This document shows, piece by piece, positions 21,940 through 35,216 of a DNA stretch of 64,000 nucleotides. This stretch comes from Kappaphycus alvarezii (lineage: Eukaryota; Rhodophyta; Florideophyceae; Gigartinales; Solieriaceae): contig NADL03000222.1 of the NCBI GenBank assembly GCA_002205965.3, forward strand, positions 1 to 64,000, read 5' to 3'. The notes beneath the pieces are model-generated. The model saw nothing but the letters and a program-made list of their open reading frames with translations. It was not told the DNA's origin and did not search any database. Position 1 is the first letter of the stretch. The number at the start of each line of letters is the position of its first letter. A program made the position numbers and the translations under genes.

Positions 21940-22149
21940 GTATCACTTTTCAAAGGCCAGGGTTTAATCCGCCGCCATAAACGGCTGGAGGAGGATACGA
22001 AAACTCGGGGAAAATATCTAACCTAGTAAAGGCAGCGGACTCGGAGGAACCAGACCACCACAGTCTGACATTGCCGTTATCCAAGCCACACTCTGCTATC
22101 TCCGATACCTCATCTCTCTCATGGCCTCTCTCCTCTACCAATTCCCTTT

Positions 22150-22521
22150 CCCGATCCGACCGCGCTACACGAGTACACTCTTTGCACTAGCGTCGACCAT
22201 TTCTCTTACGTTTAAGTCCTGGACGTGCTACCCGCCGATCTGCCGGAGCCACGGTCGGCATCGAAGCTTGGAAAACTGCCCATGCCGCCACCTTACGCTC
22301 CTCTCTTAATACCAAATTTCAGCCTCTTGGACTTGACACCCACGGAGGACTCTGGCAATCCCTTCGGACCTTACTGCATTACTCTCCTCCGACTTTGCTA
22401 GTCGGTGCGGCACTAACGCGACTTCTAAATACCACCGCCTTCTGCTCAGTACCTCTTCTCTTCTCTGCAACGCATTGCTCACGCCATCAGTCACAGAGAC
22501 CTTGACTTCAGCACTCCCTAG
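22150..22521 (+). pseudogene. 3' end of a second LINE subfamily (RLE domain C-terminus)
   Basis: The frame ends with ATVGIEAWKTAHAATLR, then FQPLGLDTHGGL and a closing SLQRIAHAISHRDLDF before TAG (22519-22521). This is the C-terminal pattern of the RLE-type LINE protein in the array (A..AGAA...EREK, F.PLGLD..GGL, L.QR...A). It is clearly divergent from the array LINE, hence a separate subfamily. AATAAA follows at 22543-22548. Frameshifts separate the parts upstream of 22200 and near 22420. Only the last 110 or so residues are recognisable. Confidence 0.6.
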
Positions 22522-22548
22522 GAGTGGTCCCTACTCCACCTAAATAAA

Positions 22549-23199
22549 GTTTCCTCACCCGACCATAATGACGAAGAAAGGCACCCGGCTCTCTGGCTAG
22601 GAGTTGTGGTAATTTGCAGCCAAAACAAGGAGTAAATATAGTAATTAATGGCCAATGTGTGTATCCTTGCTGTAGGCACTGAATCATCGTTTGAATGGAA
22701 AATAATAGACTCAAAGCCTCTACAACACCTACAAACCCTTCTAAACTCACATCAGCCCTTTTGAGTCGATTGTGGTCGTCTGGAAAACATTAGAATAGAT
22801 TGAATATTACTTCCTAGAGTATTTTTGTTAGGAAATCGGTCCTTTCTGTACGAAAGAGGTCCTCTCTACAAACTTCTTTCATCGTAATCCCTGACATCTG
22901 CATTTTCAAAACAATTATTCTGCTTATTCTATTGTAAGAACAGAATTCAAAGACAACTTTTCCCCTACGAGCCCAAATTCATTGAATAACTCCACGTTCT
23001 ATTTTTTTTCTGAGGAATTTGGTCCTCATTTTTCATAAAGAAAATCTATCGACTAGTGATCCGCTTCGTCCTCCGAATTCAGTTTTGGTACTTTATCAAG
23101 CAAATATTTTATTATTGCCCTGATTGCGAGCAAAGTTCAAAGCTGCCGCATTTCTTTGCATTTTAGGGGAGTAGTTCCTTCCCAATTAATATGTCGTTA
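22549..23199. other. AT-rich spacer with a scrap of segment X, reversed
   Basis: No gene seen. About 22755-22790 resembles, on the minus strand, the last 40 bp or so of segment X before LTR2 (the TTTTCCAGAAAACCACAATCG region), so a related piece once lay here in reverse. Confidence 0.4.
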
Positions 23200-23290
23200 T
23201 TCCGTTTTCAGTCGATTGGGGTTATCTGGAAACCCATGGGATATATCGGATATTTCTTTCAAGAGGAAACCACTCAAGTTTACCACCCTT
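23200..23290 (-). repeat. Reversed copy of the segment X end
   Basis: On the minus strand this matches the TTGGAAGATACATCTGATC...CCATGG...CCAGA...AATCGACT stretch near 9425-9475 with moderate divergence. It is a second, older relative of segment X outside the array. Confidence 0.5.
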
Positions 23291-23299
23291 TTTTTCGCC

Positions 23300-24340
23300 C
23301 AAGTCCGTGAAAAGTTCCGAACCTTATTTAGCGTTCGGCATCAAAACGTTGGAGCAAAACCCCTGCCATCAATCACCATATCAGCTCACTCCCTTTTGCC
23401 CTCGACATAACAAACCTCCGCCCGTCCCTCACGCTCGCCAAGTCATCCAAAGCCCGCTGGCCCTTAATGGGTTAGCTTTGAAGGTCAATGAACCAACTAA
23501 ATAAGACGATTATTATAGGAAAATGGACAGGGAATGCGTTCAGAAGTGGGTCCGCCGGCACTGCTTCGAAGAGGAAGAGTAAATGCTAGAAGAGGAGGAA
23601 GTTAAGGCTGAGGCTGAGGCTGATGTGGAAGGATAGAACAGTGAGGAGAACTGGAACCCGTGGTATCCAGTAGTGAACAACGATGAGGCAGCTGTTGGGG
23701 AGGACGGAGGAGAGGTTAAGTGAGTAATCGTTGTTCATGACTTTTCTGGTGGGGATGACGCGGAGTTGAAGTTCGTGAGGTGGGTTTGGAGAAGCTGCAT
23801 ATGAACTAGGAGACTATCTATCATTCTGGACTGTTCGACGGAATTTGTAGGGACCGCATTGGCATTATGGAGTTTTGGAGGAATGTTTTGTCTTCGCCCT
23901 CGAGGACTATCATTGAGAGGATTAAGTATAGATATTTATCTTGATAAAATAGGCCCTTAGCCGTTGTCCTTCACACGAATCCTTTCAATGTATTTATGAC
24001 ACTTGCAATATAACCCTGTGGCGTCAGGGTAAATAAAAAAGTGTATATGTGCTGAGTAAAATGGCTCCTCTACAGCAGGGCAAGCAAGTTGGCTGACGAC
24101 TTCAAGTGTAGACCTATGCAGTTCCGAAGTTGATGGTTAACTTCTTGCCCAAGAAAACTTTCTTCAACGCTAGCCTTAGACTATAGGTGATGAACCCTGC
24201 GCCTCCTATACCAACTTGGAGCCTCTCGGTCCCCTTCCTTCTTAGACTATTTTCGTCATCACAACCATACTTCGATAGCACTATTGTAACTCAAAATTAA
24301 TTCGTCATGCGGAAATGGCTCTGAAAATATCATAATCGAC
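23300..24340 (+). mobile_element. Decayed LTR of the LTR1/LTR2 group
   Basis: Old and broken. A faint NLRPS-like start lies near 23,415, a Glu/Asp-rich GAG tract at about 23,570-23,720, and a GCTGAGTAAA...AAGCAAGTTGGC block near 24,050. The GAAGTTGATGGTTAACTTC...AAGAAAACTTTC...CGCTAG block then follows, all in the order of the full LTRs. The ends cannot be placed exactly. Divergence is far higher than between the array copies, so it is much older. Confidence 0.6.
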
Positions 24341-24671
24341 AGATTAGACCCTATCTGATGAGATTAGGAGAGGAACTTTGCTAAAGTAGTGCAATTCAAA
24401 TACAATAAATTATTTATCATTTGTTTATCAACAGTAAGACGCTCTTGGTTTTCTACTTACACCGCTTCTGTGCGAACGCCCTCAAATGCATGCACTTTGT
24501 ACCTACGCTTGCTTTCGCTGATTCCGGGGTACTTGCCGCCAGCTTCGATCAGAAGCAGAGGGAAGCGTTACAACAATTTCAATTGTCTTGCTCGTATCTG
24601 AGTCTAGACAGGTCTCTCTTTACTCCTCAATGGGCGGCCTAGATGTCTTTCAAATTTAGGTTCTTACCGAA

Positions 24672-24767
24672 GCTGCTTACGCAGTATCTGCCTAAGCTGC
24701 TTACGCAGTATCTGCCTAAGCTGCTTACGCAGTATCTGCCTAAGCTGCTTACGCAGTATCTGTAATT
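24672..24767 (+). repeat. 24-bp x4 tandem repeat inside the decayed LINE
   Basis: Four units start at 24672, 24696, 24720 and 24744, each GCTGCTTACGCAGTATCTG plus CCTAA in the first three. The single-copy equivalent in the array LINE codes AAYAAS. A local tandem expansion in a dead element. Confidence 0.95.
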
Positions 24768-25104
24768 GATTCTTTTGTATATATCTTCGATCTGCTGACA
24801 TTTTTCCAGTACCGCCTCCTGGAAGAGATCCCTCGATCGTATATCTCGCTCTCATCCCTCTTATATTAGCAGCTGTTCTCGTCGCTTGCAGTTACGTCCC
24901 TTGTATATTTCTTTCTTTTGCCGGTCTCCGGTTAAAGGCTATAATCCTCTATCACTACTGCTTTCATGCCTTCTACAGGTTGCTACTGTCTGCACCAGCA
25001 TCCAACCAGAAAAAGACCTCCCCTTGCGCAAATTATCCTCCTCTCCTGTTTTTTCTTCGCTTTATCCCCTAGATTGCGGTGCAAATACTTCTTCCTCTTA
25101 GTGA

Positions 25105-25725
25105 ACGGCCCTTTGTGTGGGGTTTTTGGCGCACAAGAAGTAAGCGATGATTGAACTGATGGCCGAAGCTTCTGGTGAGCAGACTGGAGCTTCTGACCAT
25201 TTTTTAATGGAGAAGCATTCAACGAGATTGACAATGAATGGTATGCAAACAATATTAAATTCAAAGTTATTCTAGAAGAACGGCATAGGGGTGTAATACT
25301 ACAAGGTCCTGAGAGATCAACTAGGATATTACTGCGAGAATTAATGTACTGCTCATCATGGCAGAGTTCTATTGATCCACTTGGCGAGATAGCACAAGAC
25401 ATTTGCTGATAGGGGGGATTTAATATTTTAATGATATGGTAGGTTTTGGCCTGGAATATCGTAGAGGATGCCCAATAATACCTCTGAAATTACCCCAAAA
25501 AGACGGCTCAAGGCCCCACAGCACTTGCTGATTGGTCTTGCCTGGAAAGTATCTAGAAGTATGCTAGGTATCCATAATGGCTTCGTTTAATTCTTTCTGT
25601 GTTCTTGAAAAGTTGCACTGGTGTCAGAATACGGTGTAGTAGTAGCACTGTTGTCTCCTTACAGTGCTCATGTCGTTTGAGGGCTACTGGCGGAATATAG
25701 TACACAAAAAAGGATACTAATGGGC
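25105..25725. other. Insertion of about 620 bp in the decayed LINE
   Basis: Homology to the LINE stops after the segment equivalent to SSVPHP and resumes at CTTTGGCTCTAGGCTTCAGC, equivalent to MALRLGIA. The sequence between has no counterpart in the array copies and no protein I recognise. I saw no clear terminal inverted repeats or target-site duplication. Boundaries are approximate. Confidence 0.5.
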
Positions 25726-28700
25726 ATATTCGTCACACTTTGGCTCTAGGCTTCAGCATCAACCTATTTCTGGATCTACTCGCTGTGCTGTCTGTCCCGG
25801 CAGTCAGACGACATCGCACCCGTCTTAAATCCTGACCGCAAACACGCTTTGACCTGTAAATACGAAAAAAGCCTGACTTCGTGATATCACGCCCTCCGCA
25901 ACGTTCTCGTCCTCTTCTCTGAGGAAGCTGGGATCGTCTCCCTCTTCGAAAATCTGCTTCTCTACCACGTTTTCAACTTTTCTGTGTATTCAGAGTCCCC
26001 CACGTTACATATAGACATCTACATTCCTGCTTCACAGTACTGATATCCCATCGACATTACTGTTGCCCACTACTCCGTCCGCCACTACATCTCGCCAAGT
26101 ACGGTTACCGCAGGGGCTTCCACGAGATTTGTAGAGAGAGAAAAGCATCTCTATTACGGAGATTACTTCCACCAACACTATATCTTCCTTTCCTTTATCA
26201 GGATTGATATCTATGACGCCTATGGCGTTGATAGTCAGGGTTTATTTCGCTTTCTTTCTACTTTCACTGATTCCCGTCGCGGTATCTTCCCTCAACAAGC
26301 GCTTCGAAATTTCCTTTGCCCATTTTTCTTTTAATCCCCATGTGATGCATGGGCTAAAAATTTCCGTCCCGCGCCTTTATTCGTAGTTAATTTCGAAATA
26401 ACCTTTGCAAGCCTCTGTGCCATACTGTACAACTAGTAAAGATCTACCACCACAATTGACTTCGTTCTTGTGATTTTCAATTTTTCCAGCAGGGATTCAA
26501 TGGAAGTTTAGCCTCTCGCTGACTGTGATATATTCGAGAAGATAATAAGAGCTCGTAATGCAGATATTTTCTGAATGTACTCCTGTTATTTGGACTTCTA
26601 AGAAGCTTACATGTGTTGACCTATTTACCTCCAGAGCTGAACTGATACCTTTATCTTCACATACTCAAAAAATGTTTCCTTGACGTCGATACTAGTAAAT
26701 TAACTGGCATTAAGAGGCTAAAATCCAACTAAATTATTTAGGTATATCTTGGAAATAATCAGTTCGGTAACAGCTGAAAATATCTTTCATAAAATAGAAC
26801 AAACCTAAAATTCCCCGTTTGATAAAGCAAGTTCCTGGTCTCCGACATGTAAAATATATTGTGTGGAGAAACTTCACGGTTTGACATTAACTGGAAAAGT
26901 TTGAAAGTCCATTTCGTTGCCCCCAGGATATCAAATAAATGTCCTTACCAGAACTGTCAATTTTGCATGACTAACCACCTGTTCAAAATTATGAACAGAC
27001 GCTGTCGATGCTTACAGTAGAAAACATAAAAAGTGAACAAGGAAGGGTCCAGCGTCCTTTCCGTTACCTCTTAGGATATCAGAGACTTTTCCTTACCAAA
27101 GGCTTTGATTTATAAGAATCCTTTGTTGGCAAGTTGCAAAATTACAATGCTGAAGAGCCGGATTTTTAGGGAACATTAAAAGGTACAACTGGTCACCTTC
27201 TAGAATATTCCACGCCACAACCGAACATACCTTTAAAATATTAAATCACCACATATTCTCCCAGAAAATTGATTAGCTTTGCTCAATAATATTTTTCCCT
27301 TCACACTATTAACTATTTTGAACTTTTTAGAAATTCTTTTAGAAATAGCTAAATTCTCGTTTAGTTGCCCTGTGATGAATTTCTGCAGGCATGGTTCCAC
27401 ACCTTTGAGCCTAAAAAAATTTAAACGTGCGACATAGAAAATATTGAAAGCAATTATTGCCTGATAGTCTTCGCTAAAGTTTAAATAATGCCTCACTTAT
27501 CATATAAGTTCGGCAAAAACTAAAAATTTCCACAGAATGAGGAAGTCCAAATTACCTATCTTTTCACCTAGGTAAAAGTCTTAAAAAACCTTCACTTGTA
27601 ATTTTTGTAGAGTAATAATCATTAATACAATTTTTCTGTCTACTGCACGGTCTCGTGTGCTTGGGACAGTGCATGGCATTAATGGTCGGACAATTTTTAA
27701 AGGACACATATTGAGAGTGATGCTTCATGACCCATCACTTGACCTAAACTACAAGCCATTGAGAGTAAAGCTGTAGCGGGTAATTTCATAAAAACCACTC
27801 ATCAACTGTGAATAGATGAGCTTTTTCCTGAATTCTTTGCATACTGGTAGGCAATTTAAATGATATATTTAGTAAATAATGAAATTTTAGTGATATTGTC
27901 ATGAAATTTGGAACGAGAAGTACTGTAATACTGCGCTAGAAATTCGTTTCGGAAGTTTATCAATATAAATTGTTTGATTGTACGAACATTTATTCTACAA
28001 GGCGAGGAATGAGCTAAGTGTAGAGTTCTTACTATAAAGTAGGTACTAGTTCTGTCAGAAAATATGTTCCCATCAAAAGAGCCACTGTCACAGATGTCTT
28101 GTTTATAATATGAGAAGCTATTGTGGATTATATTTGCACCCTTGAGTTCTATTGGTCTCTGCTTTTATGTTTTCAGTCCGGCGGAATCATTTATTTCGCC
28201 AATCGTGTGAGAATTTCAGGTGAAATTAGTTATCGATTGTCTAACAAAGCAAAAAGTCATGGTTTCACTTTTGCGAATCTATGTGTCTAGAGATTCTCCT
28301 ACACCCTAAGAAAAATTTGCTTCGAACGAAACATATTTTTTTCAGCAACGTAAATTGTATTACATGTTATTTTAAGCTAAAAGAAGTTTTGAAGTAGTCA
28401 AAAATGATGACTTAGTGTGGTAATGGAATAATGGAAAGAAAAATGGTCTTTCGTAACCCATCATATAGTAGTTTGTTCGCTCAATGTTTAGGCATTTTTA
28501 ATTAGATATTTGGTTGCTAATTGAGCGTTAGTTAAGGATTAAAGTCTTCATTTTGAAACTCTGCAGGTTGTTATGCTGTTTATTAGAGCTCAAAAACAGG
28601 AGACGCAATGTTTTTGTTAGAGAAGGACGGTAATTAATCGAATGGACTCAAATTTATATTTATACTATTTCGCGGACATGAAGTTCTTTTAGGGGACTGC

Positions 28701-31700
28701 AATTAAATAAAAGATGGAATTAAACTGGAGATCAATTGCATCTTGAAAGAGGAATGGGAAATAATCCAGCAAAAACTCACATATCGAGGCGCTTCATTCT
28801 TCGTTTGTCAGACCATCCAACCATTGTCTCGGGAAGTATCCACTCCAAATCCCTCATCATTAAAATACCCAAAACTTCCTCTCTAGTCTATAGAATATGA
28901 TTTTTCGAGAAAGCGATAGCCATCCATAAATCAGAAAACTTTTTATTCTGGTTTATAATTTTTCTTTTCAATTTCTGTATATTTGTTTTTTATACAGCAT
29001 CGAAATAATGTTGGGAATCTGATAAGCGATTTTATAATTTTAAAATAAGATAAGCTTGATGACGCCATATACTGGGACAAAGCCACTCGCATCTTTCAAG
29101 TATTAAAGAAACCAACCTTCCCCATTTCATATTAGACCTTGAAGAGATTTTGTCCAAAAAAAGTCTTCTACTTTTCGCGTAGTCTATGGTAATTTTCAGA
29201 AACGAAAATAATAGCATCTCTCTTCTTCTTCGGTTCAAAATAACCTTGAATAAGTCAATTTTCTGCGGAAACATTTCAGAGGTAGCAAAGCTGCAAGGAA
29301 GGGCTATTATCAATGGATATCATGGTATGCTTGTTCACTGCAAGAATATAGTCTCACAATTTACGTTTAATTGATTTCGCCACAATCTTACCGATAGAAT
29401 AATGTATCGACAAATGTATCCATCGCACACATAGCTCAAGTTGAAAGAAAAAACCTTTGCAAATTTTTTTCAGAGCCGTTTGGATTGAAACAGATACTAC
29501 TGAATGGCAGTAAGTTATTCCATTTCAACTATTATCTCCAGCTAGTATATCTCTTTGTGATTCAACTTCGAAAACTGCGGAAATTTATCTCTTATTAGCC
29601 CACATAAATTCTGAAGATATCATCTTCAAATAAAAACGTGATCCTGCCTAACATTCTTTTTGTGTAGCTGATTTATATCGAGTGGTAACCAAGAGTATTT
29701 AAAATCCTATATTTTTAAATATTACAAGCTTAAAAAGCCGGGAGAGGTAAGTTGCTACTTTCCGGTACGCATTGGAAGTTTTTCTCTCAAATAAAGTATG
29801 TAATTCTCCTCATTCATGTTGAAAATTTTGTCAATAAGAGATACACATACTTTAAAGTTAAATATATGACCCAGTTAGATCGGAGAGGTCAAAAGACATG
29901 CAATTTTTTCTCGACTTGTACAAAAGTGATTTCAATATAGATTAATTAATAAGCTGGTCCTTACAAGTTGCTCAGTTTTCTATGGTCTTGGGATATTTCA
30001 TTCCGTCGTAGATATTTGTCTAAAGAATCAGTCAAAAATGAAAACCAATCATGAAGGAAACTGCGCTTTCTTAATTATGTACTCCATAGTTTTACATAAA
30101 TGGAAACATATCACCCTTATTGACCACTATACCGGAGATATTTTTAGGTATTGTTGGAAACCTTACAAGAGACAATATTCACAGTAAACAAATTTCTTTG
30201 CTGTTTTAGATAAATAGCGCTTAGTATATTCTTCTTTTCTTAGATTTAATCTAAATATAAAACAATTGATGTAACTGAGAAGTCAATCTAATTCCAAACT
30301 CGAAATCGTAGTTTTCTCTTGATGAAGGTACGAGTTTTTATTCTTTATAATAGACCGACGCTATGTCAAGAGGTACTTTTTGGAACAAAAAATCAGAAGT
30401 GTCACTATTAGACCCTTGTATGTAGTGGATCTTGGACACCATTTCATCCCAAATTTAAGTTACAGAGCTATTATTCAGCTTAAAGTTTTATTCTGAACCT
30501 AAGCTGCAAAATGATCTGATAAATACAGAATCTAAATGGTCAGGTTTACATTTCATATACTTGAAACATGTACAGAGTCAAACGTTACTTTGACCATTTC
30601 TTACCAACTTTAATATTATCGAACATCAGAGTTCATCGTATTACTTGTTTACTGTAGTCGTTTTTCATTGGCTTTAAATGCCTAAAAATAGTGACTTGGA
30701 AAGCCCTCTTGTACTGAAGGAAGATAGCATGCTCTCAAAAGACGAAATAGGCGGGATATCAGTATTTATTTCAGCACGTTAAACATCACTGCCAATTGTT
30801 TGGGTCTGTTGTAGCCATTCTCATTAAAGTAGAGGCCGATGAAGCTTTTTCCACTCCGGATGTGAAATGTTTATGCGTCATGTTAATTTAATTGCAGGAT
30901 AAAAGTAATGGAGCGATTCCACTAGTTAAAACGTAGTTGATAACAAAGACAAAAAGAAGATTTTGCTAGAGTCGTCCATCTAAAAGTGACTTTTCTCGGA
31001 AAAACGCTCTTAAGTTGTATTTTTGGTCCCAAACCCGTTTAGCGAACAAACTGGGCCACTTTTTTCTGTATGAAAACTCATCAACATGTAACCTACCGAC
31101 AGTAGAGACAAGGAATGGGTCGAGCAAATCCTTTCCTACCTGGTATTATGCACATTAGTCCCCTGAATGTTTCTTGATTTGTTCGCATGGGGTGTATTCA
31201 ATCTCAAAATGGGGTTCAATCTTCTCGATCTAGGATTAAAAGGGGCTGTTGGATTCATAAAAGTGACATCTAGGTAATTATGCTCCCAGGGGTGCTACCA
31301 TGTCTCTTTGCAAACATAGCTAGCTAACACGATAAAGAATATGCCATCCTAAGATCTTTACAAGAAAAAGTGACCTTTCCATCATAAAATTTTAGATTTA
31401 CGCATGATGGTTAGATGGATCGATTTTTGGTGTCCAAAAAGCGAAAGAAGTTCTTAAATCTCACTTTCTTGCTTGAAGCTCAAAAAGACGCTAAGTTAAA
31501 GGGAGCTCCGTTTTTTGGCTGGCTGTATAGAAGAGGAGACCTTCCTTAAAAGCATATTCATTTGAAAACTAAAATTTGCCCTTGAAAAAGACGTCGTCCA
31601 TCAAAGTTGCACTTTCCATTTAATAAGCATTTTTCATTTCACTAATAAAGAAAACCTGACAACCGGATTTAAACTGGAGAGCAATCATATTCTATCAGGT

Positions 31701-31750
31701 TATTACGTATGTACGTAATCATACAAAATGCTCAAGGTTTGACTCTCTCG

Positions 31751-31778
31751 TTAATGATTAAAACGTTCTAATCATTAA
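31751..31778. repeat. Short perfect inverted repeat
   Basis: TTAATGATTA (31751-31760) and its exact reverse complement TAATCATTAA (31769-31778) flank an 8-base loop. No run of T follows that would make it a terminator. Possibly chance in AT-rich DNA. Confidence 0.5.
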
Positions 31779-32814
31779 GCTATCAAATAATTTATTTCTA
31801 AGTCAAAAATACAGCACAAAAAAAAGTTACGGGACCTAGAAATAGGACTTTCTATCCCTTTTTGAGACTTTTAGAAAGCTATGAGGTGAATACTCCCAAG
31901 CTTTCTGGTTGTTTCTGATGAAATCCTTTAGTTTGATTTTTCTAATTATATTACACATAGTTATTCCACTCTAAAAACAAGGTATATGGGTCCAAACGAC
32001 TATTAAGATGAAAAAAATTCCATTTTTACTGTTTGATTAAAAAGTATTTTCCCATCAAACACGTTTTGACTATTTCACCCTTAAGTACATGTTACAAAAT
32101 TATTATTTTAGCAAATGGACATTGTTAACAAATCGGATTTCTGAGAATTGCTTCTTTTCCAACAATTCCGATACTTGGACCTCTATGTGAGCCTGATTTG
32201 TTGATTTTTGCCGTTTAATCAACTCCGAAGCCCCTTAATGGTTTTGTGTACTTTTGGTGGCAAACTTTATCTGCAACATGAAAAATTTTACTAATTAAAT
32301 TACAACTTTTTTCCCACTCCAAACTTTAAATTTCAAAAAAAAGAAGACCAAAAATTTATGTAGTTTTCAATATTTCTTTTCAAAATTGAGGTATTTCAAT
32401 CTAATTCGTTAGTTGACAGAGATACCCAAGATGTTGTAAGTCATCCACCGAAAGAAAATATATTTCGGTTTTCTGCAATTTTATTGTCCTTCTCACTGTT
32501 TTTCTCATTAAATAATTGAAAGAGCAGATGAAATAAATAACTGTGCAAATATATATCATTTGGCATTTTCTTTCTCCAGAAACGTCAAGTTTTTTTTGTA
32601 CTTTTATTCACAGTAAATTAAAATATGAGTACTCGCATTGAACAGGAATGTTAAAAAAGGTATATTAATTTGGAGAGTATTCTTTTCATGTCTATCATAG
32701 CCCGTGTGAATTTATAAGATCATTTCCGGTTATTAGATATATCCAATTTGGCACTCAAAACTAAGATTAGATTCCTACCATTCACTTAATCCATGGTAAA
32801 TTATTACCAGATTG

Positions 32815-32853
32815 TCTATCATTTAATATTTCCTATGTCCTCTAAATGATAGA
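32815..32853. repeat. Short perfect inverted repeat
   Basis: TCTATCATTTA (32815-32825) and TAAATGATAGA (32843-32853) form an 11-bp stem around a 17-base loop. No gene context. Confidence 0.5.
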
Positions 32854-35216
32854 TTGTCATGTCAAGAAATAGCAAGAAATCACCAAGAAGTGTAAATTTC
32901 AAGTGTTTCATATATAATAATCACAGGACGCTTTCTTAGGTTTTTTTAAGCATGGAGCAAATATCGAAGTTTTCTTGGCCCAATACGACATTAGCGTGAT
33001 TAAATCGATTAACGACCTTCCAAGGGAACATTCATTCAATTGACCTCGAAGACTTTCATTTCATGCTTTTTTTGGAATAATTTAGTATCATGTTAGTCCC
33101 AGAGGCCAATGAAATTCGGCGCATATGAATGAGACACTCAAAAAAATGTACTGATCTACTTTATGAACCCCTTTTTATTTAAAGTCTATAAGAACTGCTG
33201 TATAGCGAAATTACAATACCTGGGGAATATTTATACTCTTTAGGGTAGATGAAGATCGTCTTAGGATGTCTTGCTCTACTGTACTGCTTTCACAACCTTT
33301 TTGTACTGAAGGGATATTAATGAAGGCATTATTTTCGTTCTTAATATTTCTAATTGTGGACCAGGACGAAACGAGGATTATTGCATTCAGTTATTGTATA
33401 AAAAGAATGCTTTTTGTGGAACGTTTTCAATTTTTCCAATAAATTAAGATTTGTATTTATTTTAACAAATATTTGTTTTATTTGTTTCACATCCTAGAAC
33501 ATCCTTGAGACACAATATTACTGTAATAATAACTAACATCGTTAATTTGATCATGATTTTGGTCTAAAAAAGCTCATTATTTTTTCGTAACCCCACCCAG
33601 TATGCATAATTTGAGGGCTTTCCTATTTACATAATATTATGTATCCAAAATTGAAATAGAATAGAGGCAGATTATGTATTTTTTGGTGCAATTGGCTTAC
33701 TTAACGTTCCCTTATTAAACAAAGGCAATCAAAATACTAAAACGATCTATTCAAGTTCCAACCGTTCTCTTGTTACTTGAAAGTGAGACTGAAACTATTT
33801 TTCGAGACTTTCTTGATCGTAAAACCTTGTCATAAGTAGCGATAGAAAGAGACAAACATCAAGAACTGAGTTACAATCTCGAAAAAAAACATAACCTGAA
33901 ATAGATTAAGGTGTATAAAATACAATAATGCATATACAAATTGTTATCAACAATATGGCGCCTTTCATCGCAAATTTGTAAAATATCTAAATAAATTTAG
34001 AAGGTTTATTTTAGAGGGGAAAAAATAATTACATTGAATTGAAATTCATTTGTTTATTTCTAACCTGTATCAGGATTTACGTATTATTTTAAAACGTTTA
34101 ACCTATTATAATATTTAAATAATCTTGATAATTTGTTTTTAGTTATTAAAAAGTTAAAATAAAAATGTTTATAACATAAGACGTAACATTTTGGCAACCG
34201 AGGACCAACATCTTACACATATCATACTGAAGATGTAAATAATTGATTTAGTTCATCCTGATGAGTTTAAGGAGCAGATAGAAATAGTCGAAAATAAGTT
34301 AGACTATTCAGTTACTAGATGGTTGGATAAATAGTAGCTGGTAGGAATAAAAGTATGGAATGAAAATCATACCTGGGGCCATAGTTGTTCGAAGTACCAT
34401 CAACCTTTAGAAATTTATTTTTACATTTGTCCGATTAGATGGCAGAGGTACAACATCTATGCCTATTTTATGGTTTCCGTGCCTATCATTGAAACCGTTG
34501 CTACATTTTCTCTGTACAGAGCTAAATAAATCTGAACTTCATAATCATTTAAATAAAAAAGAAAAAGTAATCAGAGCATTGATACGGATCCCAAGCTGGT
34601 CACACAAAAACTATAAAACATTCTTGCTGCGTGTTACGATCGAATCACACTCTAGAAAAGATGTAATAGTAAGCATATAGTACGCAAATAGAGATAGAAC
34701 GACATCAAATGGCCCCAAGTCATGCCCTATGAAGATAAATACGATTCTTTATAGGATTGCATAGACCTAGAGACAAAATGTAGCTTATGAAGTATCAAAA
34801 TCCCCCTTTAAAGTATTTGCGAGAATAAATAATCATTTTGAAGTGAACAATAAGCTTTTAATGGCAGAATGTGGTTTTGTATGAATTAAAGAGTTTTGTT
34901 TTCCAAAGCCGTAAAAAAACTATTATTGGATTTTTTCACATGAAACAGAAAATAATATTGAACTAATCTTTTATTTTAAGATCAATATTCAGCTTTCCAA
35001 CCTGTTAAAGGGTATAAAAATGTTTTGTACGGAGCATGACGGGAAAATATGTTTCATAGAGGTACACTTTAAAGGAATTTTCTATTCTGTACTTTCATAT
35101 GCAGACTTCCTTTTTTTATATGTATTAAAATCTGTACAAATCACTGCCGATTAGTAGAATCAATACTGAATATAGCGATGGGGACATATGTTAAGGTCCG
35201 TACGGTACTGAATTAG

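Larger units (their letters stand above)
24449..26450 (+). pseudogene. Heavily decayed copy of the array LINE
   Basis: Collinear with the LINE from the TTTTCACTTACACTGCTTC region to the 3' end. Recognisable parts are FDQKQREALQQFQL near 24,550, the AAYAVS block at 24,670, a CPVC-like cluster and KHALTCKYE near 25,790-25,865, and IDIYIPA near 26,010. DITVAHYSVR...SPSTVTAG follows near 26,050-26,110, then the 3' UTR ending AGTAAAGATCTACCACC (about 26,450). Many stops and indels are present. A 24-bp repeat expansion and an insertion of about 620 bp lie inside it. Much older than the array copies. Confidence 0.75.
26451..35216. other. Long AT-rich stretch with no gene seen
   Basis: About 8.8 kb, AT-rich in both halves, with no open frame above about 93 codons and no recognisable protein, tRNA or rRNA. 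Small inverted repeats are noted separately. Between 30,970 and 31,620 the motif AAAGTGAC-T recurs loosely several times. It may be old, decayed element sequence beyond recognition by eye, or non-coding intergenic DNA. Confidence 0.5.

Noticed and set aside
24672-24767. 24-bp repeats as a CRISPR array or satellite
   Set aside because: No spacers. It is a local expansion of a LINE coding segment.
27233-27496. 87-codon minus frame in AT-rich DNA
   Set aside because: No recognisable domain, low-complexity hydrophobic/basic composition, and of the length expected by chance in this much sequence.
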